From positions 496,001 through 560,000 of the forward strand of contig NZ_JACHLN010000004.1 in assembly GCF_014204495.1 (NCBI RefSeq): a stretch of 64,000 nt of DNA, written 5' to 3'. Positions 50,301-58,645 of the stretch are shown here, one piece after another. Numbering within the stretch: position 1 is the stretch's first letter; every line of letters begins with the position of its first letter. The stretch comes from Sphingomonas kyeonggiensis (GTDB taxonomy: Bacteria; Pseudomonadota; Alphaproteobacteria; Sphingomonadales; Sphingomonadaceae). The position numbers and the translations under genes were made by a program. Below the pieces are notes generated by a model, which was not told the origin of the DNA, did no database searches, and saw nothing but the letters and a program-made list of their open reading frames with translations.

Positions 50301-52762
50301 GCGATTTCCTCCACGCGGATGGGATTGAAAGCAGCCATGTGCGCATGCTGCTCGCGTTCCTGGCCGGCGGCGCGCTCGGCCCAGGGATCGTCCTGGCTGA
50401 AGGTCTGAGAATGCCAGAAGCGCGCGGCGAGCGCGTCGCGGAGTTCCGCATCCTCGACGATCCGGTCCTTCACATATTGCAGCCCGACCCGCTCGATCCA
50501 CGGCGCGGTGCGCTCGAGATAGCGAGCTTCCTCGCGGTAAAGCTGGACGAAGGCGGCGGCGTAGTGGAGGGATTCGGTCTCGGTCGCGACTTTCACCAGA
50601 AGATCGGTCGCGCGGACATGGATGCCGCCATTGCCGCCGACATGGAGCTCATAGCCCGAATCCACGCAGACAACGCCGAAATCCTTGATCGTCGCCTCGG
50701 CGCAGTTCCTGGGGCAGCCCGAGACCGCCATCTTGAACTTGTGCGGCATCCAGCTCCCCCAGAAGCCGCGCTCGAGCTTCACGCCGAGCCCCGTCGAATC
50801 CTGCGTGCCGAAACGGCACCATTCGGAGCCGACACAGGTCTTCACCGTGCGCAGCGCCTTGCCGTACGCATGGCCCGAGACCATCCCGGCGGCGTTGAGA
50901 TCGGCCCAGACCGCCGGCAAATCCTCCTTCCTGATCCCGAAGATATCGAGCCGCTGCCCGCCAGTGACCTTGACCATCGGCGCATCGTACTTCTCGACGA
51001 CATCGGCGATCGCGCGCAGCTCCTGCGGGGTGGTGATCCCGCCCCACATGCGCGGGACGACCGAATAGGTGCCGTCCTTCTGGATATTGGCGTGCATCCG
51101 CTCGTTGACGAAGCGGCTCTGCTGGTCGTCCTGATAGTGGCCGGGGAGCGCGCAGAGCAGGTAATAGTTGAGCGCCGGGCGGCAGGACGAGCAGCCGTCG
51201 GGCGTCGACCAGTGGAGCTTCTGCATCACCTCGGGGATCGAGCGCATGCCCTGCGCGACGATCTCGCGACGGACATCGTCATGGCCGAAGCTGGTGCATT
51301 TGCACATCGTCTTGGGACCCGACTGGACCGCATCGCCCAGCGTGACCGCCAGCAGCGTCTCGACCAGCCCGGTGCAGGAGCCGCAGCTCGCCGAGGCCTT
51401 GCACCCCGCGCGCACCGCATCGAGGCTGCACGCACCCTTTTCGATGCAGGCGACGACCTGGCCCTTGGATACGCCGTTGCAGCCGCAGATCTCGGCATCG
51501 TCCGAGAGCGCCGCAACGGCCGCCTTAGGGTCCGCCTGCCCACCCCCCTGGGCGAATGCCTGGCCGAAGATCAGCAGGTCGCGGAGATCGGAGATGTCCT
51601 CCTGCTTCTTCAGGAGATCGAAATACCAGCTGCCATCGGCCGTGTCGCCGTAAAGCACCGCGCCGACGATGCGGTCGTCCTTCACCACCACGCGCTTGTA
51701 GATGCCGCGGCTGGCATCGCGCAGGACGATGTCCTCGGCACCGTCGCCGCCCGAGAAATCGCCGGCGGAGAACAGGTCGATGCCCGAGACCTTGAGCTTG
51801 GTCGAAGTGACCGAACCGCGATAGCCAGTATGTGCCTCGACCAGCCCGTCGGCGAGCGCCCGGCACATCTCCCAGAGCGGCGCGACCAGGCCATAGACAT
51901 TGCCGTCATGCTCGACGCATTCGCCGACCGCGAGCACATTGGCGTCGCTGGTGACCATGTGATCATCGACCTGGATGCCGCGGCCCACCGCCAGCCCGGC
52001 CTCGCGGGCAAGCGCGGTCGAGGGGCGGATGCCCACCGCCATCACCACCAGGCTCGCCGGGATCACCCGCCCGTCCTTGAGCTTCACGCCCTCGACATGA
52101 TCGGTACCGAGGATCTCGGCGGTGTCGGCGCCGGTGAGGATCGTCTGGCCGCGCGATTCGAGCTCGGACTTGAGCAGCCAGCCCGCCGCTTCGTCGAGCT
52201 GGCGCTCCATCAGCGTCGGCATCAAATGGAGCACGGTGACCTTCATGCCGCGCAGGGTCAGGCCATGCGCCGCCTCGAGCCCGAGCAGGCCGCCGCCGAT
52301 CACCACCGCGTCGCCGCCCTTCCCCGCAGCGGCCAGCATCGCGTCGACATCCTTCATGTCGCGGAAGCTGATGACGCCGGGCAGGTCCTTGCCCGGTACC
52401 GGGATGATGAAGGGATCCGAACCGGTGGCGATCAGCAGCTTGTCATAGCTGACCGTGCGACCGCTGGCGGCGGTGACGGTCCGCGCCGCGCGGTCGATCC
52501 CGGTGACGCTGTCGCCGGCGACCAGCTCGATGCCGTTGCCGTCATACCAGTCGCGCGGGTTGATCACGATCTCGTCGAACGTCTTCTCGCCCGCGAGCAC
52601 CGGCGAGAGCATGATCCGGTTGTAGTTCACATGCGGCTCGGCGCCGAAGATCGTCACGCGGTAGCGACCCGGATCGCGGGCGAGCAGTTCCTCCACGGCG
52701 CGGCAACCGGCCATGCCGTTGCCGATCACCACCAAATGCGGGCGGTCGATGTGATGGGTCAT
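50297..52762 (-). CDS. nirB: NADH-dependent nitrite reductase large subunit NirB
   Basis: An 821-aa enzyme reducing nitrite to ammonium in the cytoplasm. Domains in order: FAD/NADH oxidoreductase (VVIGNGMAGCRAVEELL at the N-terminus; GGGLLGLEAAHGL for NADH), a BFD-like [2Fe-2S] domain (CGCNGVSKGQVVACIEKGAC, then CGSCTGLV) and the sirohaem/[4Fe-4S] domain with CVGSEWCRFG and GCPRNCAEATIKDFG. The length is normal. It starts ten bases after the porin stop, and its own stop overlaps nirD. It needs sirohaem, whose precursor is made by cobA in the same operon. Confidence 0.96.
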   Translation of the reverse strand: MTHHIDRPHLVVIGNGMAGCRAVEELLARDPGRYRVTIFGAEPHVNYNRIMLSPVLAGEKTFDEIVINPRDWYDGNGIELVAGDSVTGIDRAARTVTAASGRTVSYDKLLIATGSDPFIIPVPGKDLPGVISFRDMKDVDAMLAAAGKGGDAVVIGGGLLGLEAAHGLTLRGMKVTVLHLMPTLMERQLDEAAGWLLKSELESRGQTILTGADTAEILGTDHVEGVKLKDGRVIPASLVVMAVGIRPSTALAREAGLAVGRGIQVDDHMVTSDANVLAVGECVEHDGNVYGLVAPLWEMCRALADGLVEAHTGYRGSVTSTKLKVSGIDLFSAGDFSGGDGAEDIVLRDASRGIYKRVVVKDDRIVGAVLYGDTADGSWYFDLLKKQEDISDLRDLLIFGQAFAQGGGQADPKAAVAALSDDAEICGCNGVSKGQVVACIEKGACSLDAVRAGCKASASCGSCTGLVETLLAVTLGDAVQSGPKTMCKCTSFGHDDVRREIVAQGMRSIPEVMQKLHWSTPDGCSSCRPALNYYLLCALPGHYQDDQQSRFVNERMHANIQKDGTYSVVPRMWGGITTPQELRAIADVVEKYDAPMVKVTGGQRLDIFGIRKEDLPAVWADLNAAGMVSGHAYGKALRTVKTCVGSEWCRFGTQDSTGLGVKLERGFWGSWMPHKFKMAVSGCPRNCAEATIKDFGVVCVDSGYELHVGGNGGIHVRATDLLVKVATETESLHYAAAFVQLYREEARYLERTAPWIERVGLQYVKDRIVEDAELRDALAARFWHSQTFSQDDPWAERAAGQEREQHAHMAAFNPIRVEEIA

Positions 52763-52772
52763 GCGTGCAACC

Positions 52773-53954
52773 TCACAGGGTAAAATCGAGCTCGAGCCAC
52801 AGCTTGCGCGTGTCGGTCGCGAAGCTGGCGGCGCGGTAATCGGCATATTTGATCAGGGCGGCGACGCGCTTGAGCGGCTTGAAACCGAGCTGCAGGTCCC
52901 ATTCCTCGCCGTAGCGGCGCGCGTTCCGGTCACTGTCGAAGCGGTGGTAGATCGCCTGCAGCGTGATCACGGGCGCCTTGCCGAGCGCCAGCGCATAGCT
53001 GCCGCCGGCATAGAGATCGCGGATGCCGTCGGCAGGCGTGACGAGGAACTTGTCGGCCCAGCCCTGGAACTTGTGCAGCGTGGCGAGCGGGGTCTGGAAG
53101 CTGGTATTCGCCAGCCCCTTGTCCGCGCCGAGCACCTCATAGCCGCCGCTCACCCCGAAGGCCTTCACCTGGAGCTGCCCCTCGGCCAGCCAGTAATCGG
53201 CGGCATAGCGATTGGGATTGTCGCGCCAGTTCGACTGGCGGGCATAGCTGGCGGCGAGCGACAGCTTGACCGGGCCGAGCGGCAACGCGGTCGTGGCGCG
53301 CCCGCCATAGGTCTGGCTGGAGAATTGCCGCCGGCCGGTCGCGTCCTGGTCGACCAGATAGGCGAAGCCCTTGGCGCTGACCGGGCCGAGCTTCACGCTC
53401 GCGCCGGCGAAGACATTGTCGCCGCCGATCCCCGCTATCGGGCTCTCGACGCCGTAGATGGTGCGCGCCGCCCAGGCATAGGTCAGGTCGATCGCCACCG
53501 GCCCCAGCGCCTTGCTCTCGACGCGCACCGCATCGAAGGTCTGCTCGTTCTGGCGCCAGGCGACATTGCCGACGAAGCGCTGGTCGTCGAGCGCGATGCG
53601 CTGGCGGCCGGCGGTGAAGACGGTGTTCTTGATCCCGCGATACTGGAGTTGGATCCGGTTGATCTCGACATTCTCGGGATCGGCCACCGTCGGCCAGGCG
53701 GTGCGGCGGTTCACCGTGCTGTTGTAGCGTTCGCTCAGCGCCAGCGTGCCTTCGCTCTCGGCGAGCAGCGCGAAATCACCCTGCTTGAGCTCGAACCCGG
53801 CGCGGACGCGCAGCGTGAGCGCATCGGCATCCCGTGCGAGCCCGGCCTGGTCGACGCCTTCATAGCGAAGCCGCGCATCGACGATCGGCTTCATTTCCTG
53901 CGCCATCGCCGGCGTCGCGGCGATGGCCAGAGGAAGGAGGAGCGCGGCGCGCAT
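52773..53954 (-). CDS. Outer-membrane porin, alginate-export-like, probable nitrate porin
   Basis: A 393-aa beta-barrel protein with a signal peptide (LLLPLAIAATPAMAQ, about 19 residues) and alternating beta-strand sequence ending in WLELDFTL. It matches the alginate-export (AlgE-like) porin family. The ATG overlaps the transporter stop (TGATG) and nirB follows ten bases later, so it belongs to the nitrate operon and probably lets nitrate or nitrite pass the outer membrane. Specificity is inferred only from position. Confidence 0.85.
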   Translation of the reverse strand: MRAALLLPLAIAATPAMAQEMKPIVDARLRYEGVDQAGLARDADALTLRVRAGFELKQGDFALLAESEGTLALSERYNSTVNRRTAWPTVADPENVEINRIQLQYRGIKNTVFTAGRQRIALDDQRFVGNVAWRQNEQTFDAVRVESKALGPVAIDLTYAWAARTIYGVESPIAGIGGDNVFAGASVKLGPVSAKGFAYLVDQDATGRRQFSSQTYGGRATTALPLGPVKLSLAASYARQSNWRDNPNRYAADYWLAEGQLQVKAFGVSGGYEVLGADKGLANTSFQTPLATLHKFQGWADKFLVTPADGIRDLYAGGSYALALGKAPVITLQAIYHRFDSDRNARRYGEEWDLQLGFKPLKRVAALIKYADYRAASFATDTRKLWLELDFTL

Positions 53955-55243
53955 CAGATCCGCACGCCCTGCGCCGCGGCGACCCAGCGCGTCCGCCACT
54001 TGCCCTTGACGAAGGTCAGGCCGGCAAGTGCGCCCAGCGCCAGCATCGCGAAGATCAGGAAGCCCGGGCCGAACCCACCGGTCGCCTGCCGCGCGAAGCC
54101 GAGCGAGGAGGCAAGGTAGAAGCCGCCAATGCCGCCCGCCATGCCGACCAGGCCGGTCAGGATGCCGATCTCCTTGCCGAAGCGCTGCGGCACCAGCTGG
54201 AACACCGCGCCATTGCCGGTTCCGAGCGCGAGCATCGCGATGACGAACAGGGTCAGCGCGACACCGAGGCTGGCCGGCGAGGTGCTGACGCCGAGCAGCG
54301 CGAGCGCCGCGACGATATAGACGGCGGTCAGCGCCGCGACGCCGCCCACCTTGTCGGCGAGCGCACCGCCGAGCGGACGGACCAGCGACCCGGCGAAGAC
54401 GCAGGCCGCGGTGCAATAGCCGGCGACTACCGTGCTCAGCGCGAACTGATCGGTGAAGTAGATGGTCAGCGACGAGGCGAGGCCGGAGAAACCACCGAAG
54501 GTGACGCCGTAGAACAGCATGAACCACCAGGCATCGGCGGTCTTGAGCGGCTCGAGATAGGCGGCGAGCGGCTTGGGCGCGGGCTGGTTCGGCGCGTCCT
54601 TGGCCAGCACGACATAGACGACCAGCACGATCGCCAGCGGGATGCAGACCAGGCCGAGCACGGCGTTCCAGCCGAACGCCTTGGCCAGCATCGGCGCGAA
54701 CAGCGCGGCAAGCACGGTGCCCGAATTGCCCATGCCGGCGATGCCCATCGCCTTGCCCTGATGCTCGGGCGGATACCAGCGGCTGGCGAGCGGCAGCGCC
54801 ACCGCGAAGCTGGCACCGGCAAAGCCGAGCACACCGCCCAGCGCCAGCGTGCCGGCGAAGCTGTGGACGCCCAGCCGCCAGGCGGTGAGCAGTCCGGCGA
54901 TCACGATCACCTGGCCGATCACCCCGGTGCGCTTCGGCCCGATCCGATCGGCGAGCAGGCCGACAAGCAGGCGGAGCACCGCGCCGGCCAGGGTGGGCGT
55001 TGCCACCATCAGGCCCTTCTGCGCGGGGCTGAGGTGCAGGTCCTTGGCGATCTCCGGCGCAAGCGGGCCGAGCAGCACCCAGACCATGAAGGCCAGGTCG
55101 AAATAGAGGAAGGCGGCGATCAGCGTCGGCGTGTGGCCGCTGCTCCAGAATGCCGACTTTGCCTTGCGTGCCGGAAAGGAATCGATATCGGCGCCCCCGC
55201 CGATCGCCTCGAAGCCTTCGCGCGCCAGTTCCGCGATCTTCAT
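53954..55243 (-). CDS. narK: Nitrate/nitrite MFS transporter (NarK/NasA type)
   Basis: A 429-aa major-facilitator protein with about 12 membrane helices and the nitrate-porter signatures GMGNSGTVLAALFAP and the later GGIGGFYLASSLGFA (nitrate signature-like glycine-rich helices 5 and 11). An N-terminal hydrophilic stretch of about 40 residues precedes helix 1. It imports nitrate for assimilation. The start at 55243 is the ATG after GGGGGAGCAGAG; it lies just below the leader hairpins and terminator, making it the first gene governed by antitermination. Confidence 0.9.
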   Translation of the reverse strand: MKIAELAREGFEAIGGGADIDSFPARKAKSAFWSSGHTPTLIAAFLYFDLAFMVWVLLGPLAPEIAKDLHLSPAQKGLMVATPTLAGAVLRLLVGLLADRIGPKRTGVIGQVIVIAGLLTAWRLGVHSFAGTLALGGVLGFAGASFAVALPLASRWYPPEHQGKAMGIAGMGNSGTVLAALFAPMLAKAFGWNAVLGLVCIPLAIVLVVYVVLAKDAPNQPAPKPLAAYLEPLKTADAWWFMLFYGVTFGGFSGLASSLTIYFTDQFALSTVVAGYCTAACVFAGSLVRPLGGALADKVGGVAALTAVYIVAALALLGVSTSPASLGVALTLFVIAMLALGTGNGAVFQLVPQRFGKEIGILTGLVGMAGGIGGFYLASSLGFARQATGGFGPGFLIFAMLALGALAGLTFVKGKWRTRWVAAAQGVRI

Positions 55244-55258
55244 CCGCTCTGCTCCCCC

Positions 55259-55297
55259 GTGCCCTCCGGCACGAAAAATCTGATGTGCCGCAGGCAC
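55259..55297 (-). promoter_or_regulatory. Tandem identical-stem hairpins before the transporter start
   Basis: Two hairpins with identical arms, GTGCC-TGC-GGCAC (55285-55297) and GTGCC-GGAG-GGCAC (55259-55272), are separated by ATCAGATTTTTC. The arms could also pair with each other, giving alternative folds between the terminator and the ribosome site. Confidence 0.45.
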
Positions 55298-55298
55298 G

Positions 55299-55347
55299 AA
55301 AAAAGCCGCTGCCGATCCCCCGCGAGGCGGTGATCGGACAGCGGCTT
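55299..55347 (-). terminator. Intrinsic terminator in the nas leader
   Basis: Read on the minus strand, AAGCCGCTGTCCGATC pairs with GATCGGCAGCGGCTT (one bulged base) around a 14-base loop and runs straight into TTTTTT. It lies upstream of all structural nas genes, so without antitermination the operon would be shut off. Confidence 0.75.
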
Positions 55348-55404
55348 TGCTGAATTCCGGTGGATGTTCGCGCCTACGTCGCCGCGGACATCCGATAAGC
55401 GTCC

Positions 55405-55418
55405 CCCGGCCATTCGGG
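55405..55418 (-). promoter_or_regulatory. Hexaloop hairpin, candidate ANTAR (NasT) target
   Basis: On the minus strand CCCG-AATGGC-CGGG has a six-base loop with A at loop position 1 and G at position 4, the pattern recognised by ANTAR proteins. A companion hairpin GCGAAG-AAACCCA-CTTCGC (55437-55455) lies 18 bases upstream, but its loop has seven bases and no G at position 4, so the classical two-hexaloop motif is only half matched. Confidence 0.5.
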
Positions 55419-55468
55419 CGACTCGCATAAGCTGACGCGAAGTGGGTTTCTTCGCAAGTGCAAAAATT

Positions 55469-56677
55469 TCAGCTTTGTTTCAAGGCGTGCAGATAGCCGG
55501 AAATATCCTGCGGATCGAAAGACTTGCCATCGAAGAACCGATCGGGCGAGAGCATCAGGCTGCCCTGATGCGACGCAGCTGCGAGCGGATTCGCCAGCGA
55601 ACCCTCGACCTTCATGCTCGCGCCCGGCATCGCGACGCCGCGCCCGGCAAGCGCGCTGCGGTACAGGTCGGAGCGGAACACGCCGGCGGCGGCACGCTCG
55701 GCGTCGGCACTCGGCTCGACCATCCCCCAGCGAACGAACTGCGAGTAGATCCAAAGCGCCTGGCTGCGCCACGGGAAGTTGGCGGCGCCACGGTGGAAGA
55801 CCAGGAAATCGGGCAGGTCGATCACCTCGCCGCCACGCATCAGCGGCATCCGCCCGGCCAGCGCCTGGGCGATCAGCTCGGCGGGCTGGCCGACATAGTC
55901 GGAGCGGGCAAGCAGGGCTGCCACATCTTCCCGGTTGGCCGGATCGTCGCACCAGGCGGCGGCGCGGTCGAGCGCGCGGAGCAGCTGGCCGAGCTGATCG
56001 GCATTGGCTTCGGCCCAGTCGGCGCGGGTAGCGAGCACCTTCTCGACGCCGCGCTGCCAGATGTTCACGCCCGCGGCGGCGATCTCGCCGATCCCCTCGG
56101 CCACCGCGACGCTGCCCCAGGGCTCGCCCGCGATGAAGCCGTCGATCTCGCCCAGCCGCAGCGCCTGCACCATCAGCGAGGGCGGCAGCACGCGCAGGGT
56201 CACGTCGCGGTCCGGGTTCACCCCGGCATAGGCAAGCCAGTAGCGCAGCATCAGCGCGTGGCTCGAATAGCGATGGACGATGCCGATCACCGGCTTTCGG
56301 CGATGCAGCCCGATCGCGGCGGCGAAATCATGCGCGGTGGCGACGGGATCCTGCACCCGGTTGCGCGGATCGGGATCGAGCGCGGCCGCCAGCTCGGCCG
56401 AAAGCGTCAGCGCATTGCCATTGTCGTTGAGCTTGAACGGCGCGGCGATCGCGCAGGGCGCCTGGCTGAGGCCGAGCGTGACCGCAACGGCGAGCGGCGC
56501 CAGCATGTGCGCGCACTGGACCTGGCCATAGACCAGCCGGTCGCGCACCGTCGCCCAGCTGGTATCGCGCACCAGGGTGAGGGCGATGCCCTCGGCCTCG
56601 GCGAAGCCACGCTCGCGCGCCACGATCAGCGGCGCGCTGTCGGTCAGGGGGAGGAAGGCGATCGAAAGCGGCGTCAT
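55469..56677 (-). CDS. nasS: Nitrate sensor NasS (NrtA-like, cytoplasmic)
   Basis: A 402-aa protein of the NrtA periplasmic-binding fold (SIAFLPLTDSAPLIVARERG, WATVRDRLVYGQVQCAHML, GFIAGEPWGSVAV, FPWRSQALWIYSQFVRWG). It has no signal peptide or lipobox, which separates it from ABC-transporter NrtA and marks it as NasS. NasS binds NasT when nitrate is absent and releases it when nitrate binds. Its ATG overlaps the nasT stop as ATGA, giving stoichiometric production of the two partners. The structural operon follows after the leader. Confidence 0.85.
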   Translation of the reverse strand: MTPLSIAFLPLTDSAPLIVARERGFAEAEGIALTLVRDTSWATVRDRLVYGQVQCAHMLAPLAVAVTLGLSQAPCAIAAPFKLNDNGNALTLSAELAAALDPDPRNRVQDPVATAHDFAAAIGLHRRKPVIGIVHRYSSHALMLRYWLAYAGVNPDRDVTLRVLPPSLMVQALRLGEIDGFIAGEPWGSVAVAEGIGEIAAAGVNIWQRGVEKVLATRADWAEANADQLGQLLRALDRAAAWCDDPANREDVAALLARSDYVGQPAELIAQALAGRMPLMRGGEVIDLPDFLVFHRGAANFPWRSQALWIYSQFVRWGMVEPSADAERAAAGVFRSDLYRSALAGRGVAMPGASMKVEGSLANPLAAASHQGSLMLSPDRFFDGKSFDPQDISGYLHALKQS

Positions 56678-57255
56678 CGCCCGTCTCCAAACAGGTCGGC
56701 GGCGGTGATCAGGGCTTCGGCGACTTCGGCGATGCGCCGCCCCTGCTTCATCGCGGTGGTGCGCAGCAGCGCATAGGCTTCGGGCTCGCTGAGGCCCCGG
56801 CTCTGCATCAGGATCGCCTTGGCGCGATCGAGCGTCTTGCGCTCGGCAAGCTCGGTGCGCGCGGCATCGAGCTCGGTCTGCAGCCTGGAAAAGGCATTGA
56901 AGCGGCGGATCGCCAGGTCGAGCACCGGCTTCACCCGGTCCTTGCGCAGCCCGTCGACGACATAAGCCGAGACGCCCGCATCGATCGCCGCGCCGATCAT
57001 CCCCTCGTCCGACTGGTCGACGAACATCGCGATCGGCCGGGCGAGCGCGCGGCTCACCGTCAGCATCTCCTCCAGCGAATCGCGATTGGCGTTGCCGAGG
57101 TTCATCAGCACGACGTCGGGCGCCATCCGCTCGAGCCGCGCGACAAAGGCACCGTGCGGGGGCACGATCTCGATTTCCTCGAAGCCGGCCTCGCGCAATC
57201 CCTCCTCCAGGATCGTGGCGCGCAGCCCGCTGTCGTCGATGATGGCAATGCGCAA
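56674..57255 (-). CDS. nasT: ANTAR-domain antiterminator NasT
   Basis: A 193-aa protein with a receiver-like N-terminal domain (MRIAIIDDSGLRATILEEGL) and a C-terminal ANTAR RNA-binding domain (LDRAKAILMQSRGLSEPEAY then LRTTAMKQGRRIAEVAEAL, about 140-185). The position of the receiver phosphoacceptor aspartate is asparagine (N52 in DVVLMNLGN), so control by phosphorylation is unlikely and fits sequestration by NasS. The start is TTG at 57255, the only one that keeps the IIDD receiver start. Free NasT should bind the nas leader and prevent termination at 55299-55347. Confidence 0.88.
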   Translation of the reverse strand: MRIAIIDDSGLRATILEEGLREAGFEEIEIVPPHGAFVARLERMAPDVVLMNLGNANRDSLEEMLTVSRALARPIAMFVDQSDEGMIGAAIDAGVSAYVVDGLRKDRVKPVLDLAIRRFNAFSRLQTELDAARTELAERKTLDRAKAILMQSRGLSEPEAYALLRTTAMKQGRRIAEVAEALITAADLFGDGR

Positions 57256-57376
57256 CGCCGGTCCCCAAGCCTACGCGCGCGAGGCTTATCCGGCGCATGC
57301 CCGGCGTCAACTTCGGACTCCCGCAAATCTGCGCCGTCGCAGTGGACGCGGCCATGGCGATATCTACACTGGCGCC

Positions 57377-58645
57377 ATGCTTGCTGTGATGAGCGCCGTC
57401 TCCGCTTTCGTGCGCACGCGCCGGCTGACCCGGCGGCTGACAACGCCTGACGACGTGCGACGCTGGCAGGCCGCGAGGCTTGCCGGCTGGATGAAGGCCG
57501 CGGTGCCGCGCGTCGATGCCTTTGCGGGGGAGCCGGTTCGCCGCCTCGAGGAACTGCCGGTGATGGACAAGGCGATCCTGACCGCCGATTTCGCCGCCTA
57601 TAACCGCCCCCGCATCACGGCGGAGGAAGTCCGCGCGGCCCTCGATGCGGGTGCGGATCGGGTGCGGGGCCATCCGATCGGGCAAAGCACCGGGACGAGC
57701 GGCAATCGCGGCTATTACGTCATCAGCGAAGCCGAACGCTTTGTCTGGCTGGGAACGATTCTCGCCAAGGCCCTGCCCGATGTGCTGTGGCGGCGGCACC
57801 GGGTCGCGCTCGCCCTGCCGGGCTTCTCGACGCTCTATCGCTCGGCCGAGCGGGGGCGGCGGATCAGCCTGCGCTTCTTCGACCTGGCGCTGGGTGTCGA
57901 TGCCTGGGCCGACCAGCTCGGCGCCTTCGCGCCCGACACGATCGTGGCGCCGCCCAAGGTGCTGCGCAGGCTGGCGGAGAGCGGCCGGCTGACCGCGCGC
58001 AACCTGTTCAGCGGCGCCGAAGTGCTCGATCCGCTGGACCGCGCGGTGATCGAGGCGGCGACCGGCGCCAGGGTGCGCGAGATCTATATGGCGACCGAGG
58101 GACTGTTCGGCGTCGCCTGCCCGCACGGCACGCTGCACCTCGCCGAGGATGCGGTGCGGTTCGAATGGCAGCCATCGGGGGACAGCGGGCTGGTGACGCC
58201 GCTGGTCACCGATTTCACGCGGCGGACCCAGATCATGGCGCGATACCGGATGAACGACCTGCTGGTCCTGTCCGACGAACGCTGTGCCTGCGGTTCTCCG
58301 CTACAGGCGGTCGCGCGGATCGAGGGACGGCAGGACGACGTGTTCGAGCTGCAGGATGCCGGCGGGCAGTGGCGCATGATCACGCCGGATGTGCTGCGCA
58401 ACGCCGTGGTCGATGCCGATCGGGCGATCACCGACTTCCGCATCGTCCAGACCGCGGCGGACCGGATCAGCGTCGCGCTCGACCCCGCGCTTTCGCCGGA
58501 GAGCGATGCGCGGGTGTCCGCCTCGCTGGCGGGCCTGTTCGATCGCGCCGGCGTGGTGCGGCCGGAAATCACCGTTACGCGCGGACTGACCGTCGATTTC
58601 GACCGGAAGCTGCGCCGCGTCCGGCGGGAGTGGCGTCAGAGGTAG
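57377..58645 (+). CDS. F390-synthetase-related adenylate-forming enzyme
   Basis: A 422-aa protein of the PaaK/CapK-like adenylate-forming group annotated as F390 synthetase-related. The phosphate loop IGQSTGTSGNRGYYV (about residues 97-111), the REIYMATEGLFGVACPHG core, MARYRMNDLLVLSDERCACG (CxC near 312) and the C-terminal RKLRRVRREW are visible. It should activate a carboxylate with ATP; the acceptor is unknown. The start is uncertain: ATG at 57377 or 57389, both with weak ribosome sites. It is divergent from nasT and convergent with the Rieske gene, overlapping it by ten bases, so it probably belongs functionally to that operon although on the other strand. Confidence 0.82.
   Translation: MLAVMSAVSAFVRTRRLTRRLTTPDDVRRWQAARLAGWMKAAVPRVDAFAGEPVRRLEELPVMDKAILTADFAAYNRPRITAEEVRAALDAGADRVRGHPIGQSTGTSGNRGYYVISEAERFVWLGTILAKALPDVLWRRHRVALALPGFSTLYRSAERGRRISLRFFDLALGVDAWADQLGAFAPDTIVAPPKVLRRLAESGRLTARNLFSGAEVLDPLDRAVIEAATGARVREIYMATEGLFGVACPHGTLHLAEDAVRFEWQPSGDSGLVTPLVTDFTRRTQIMARYRMNDLLVLSDERCACGSPLQAVARIEGRQDDVFELQDAGGQWRMITPDVLRNAVVDADRAITDFRIVQTAADRISVALDPALSPESDARVSASLAGLFDRAGVVRPEITVTRGLTVDFDRKLRRVRREWRQR

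Larger units (their letters stand above)
55244..55468 (-). promoter_or_regulatory. Structured leader of the nitrate operon
   Basis: This 225-base non-coding stretch between nasS and the transporter holds, in the direction of transcription, a 6-bp hairpin (55437-55455), a hexaloop hairpin (55405-55418), an imperfect GGATGT/ACATCC stem (about 55363-55394), an intrinsic terminator (55299-55347) and two hairpins with the same GTGCC/GGCAC stem (55285-55297 and 55259-55272), the last near the ribosome site. The arrangement fits ANTAR-protein antitermination. No promoter within it could be assigned with confidence. Confidence 0.6.

Noticed and set aside
50339..52783. An 814-codon open frame antisense to nirB
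   Set aside because: nirB has every cofactor motif; the antisense frame has no domain and an unnatural composition.
55469..56677. Annotation as an NrtA-type ABC-transporter binding protein
   Set aside because: It has no signal peptide or lipobox, no permease or ATPase genes nearby, and overlaps nasT, which fits the cytoplasmic sensor NasS.
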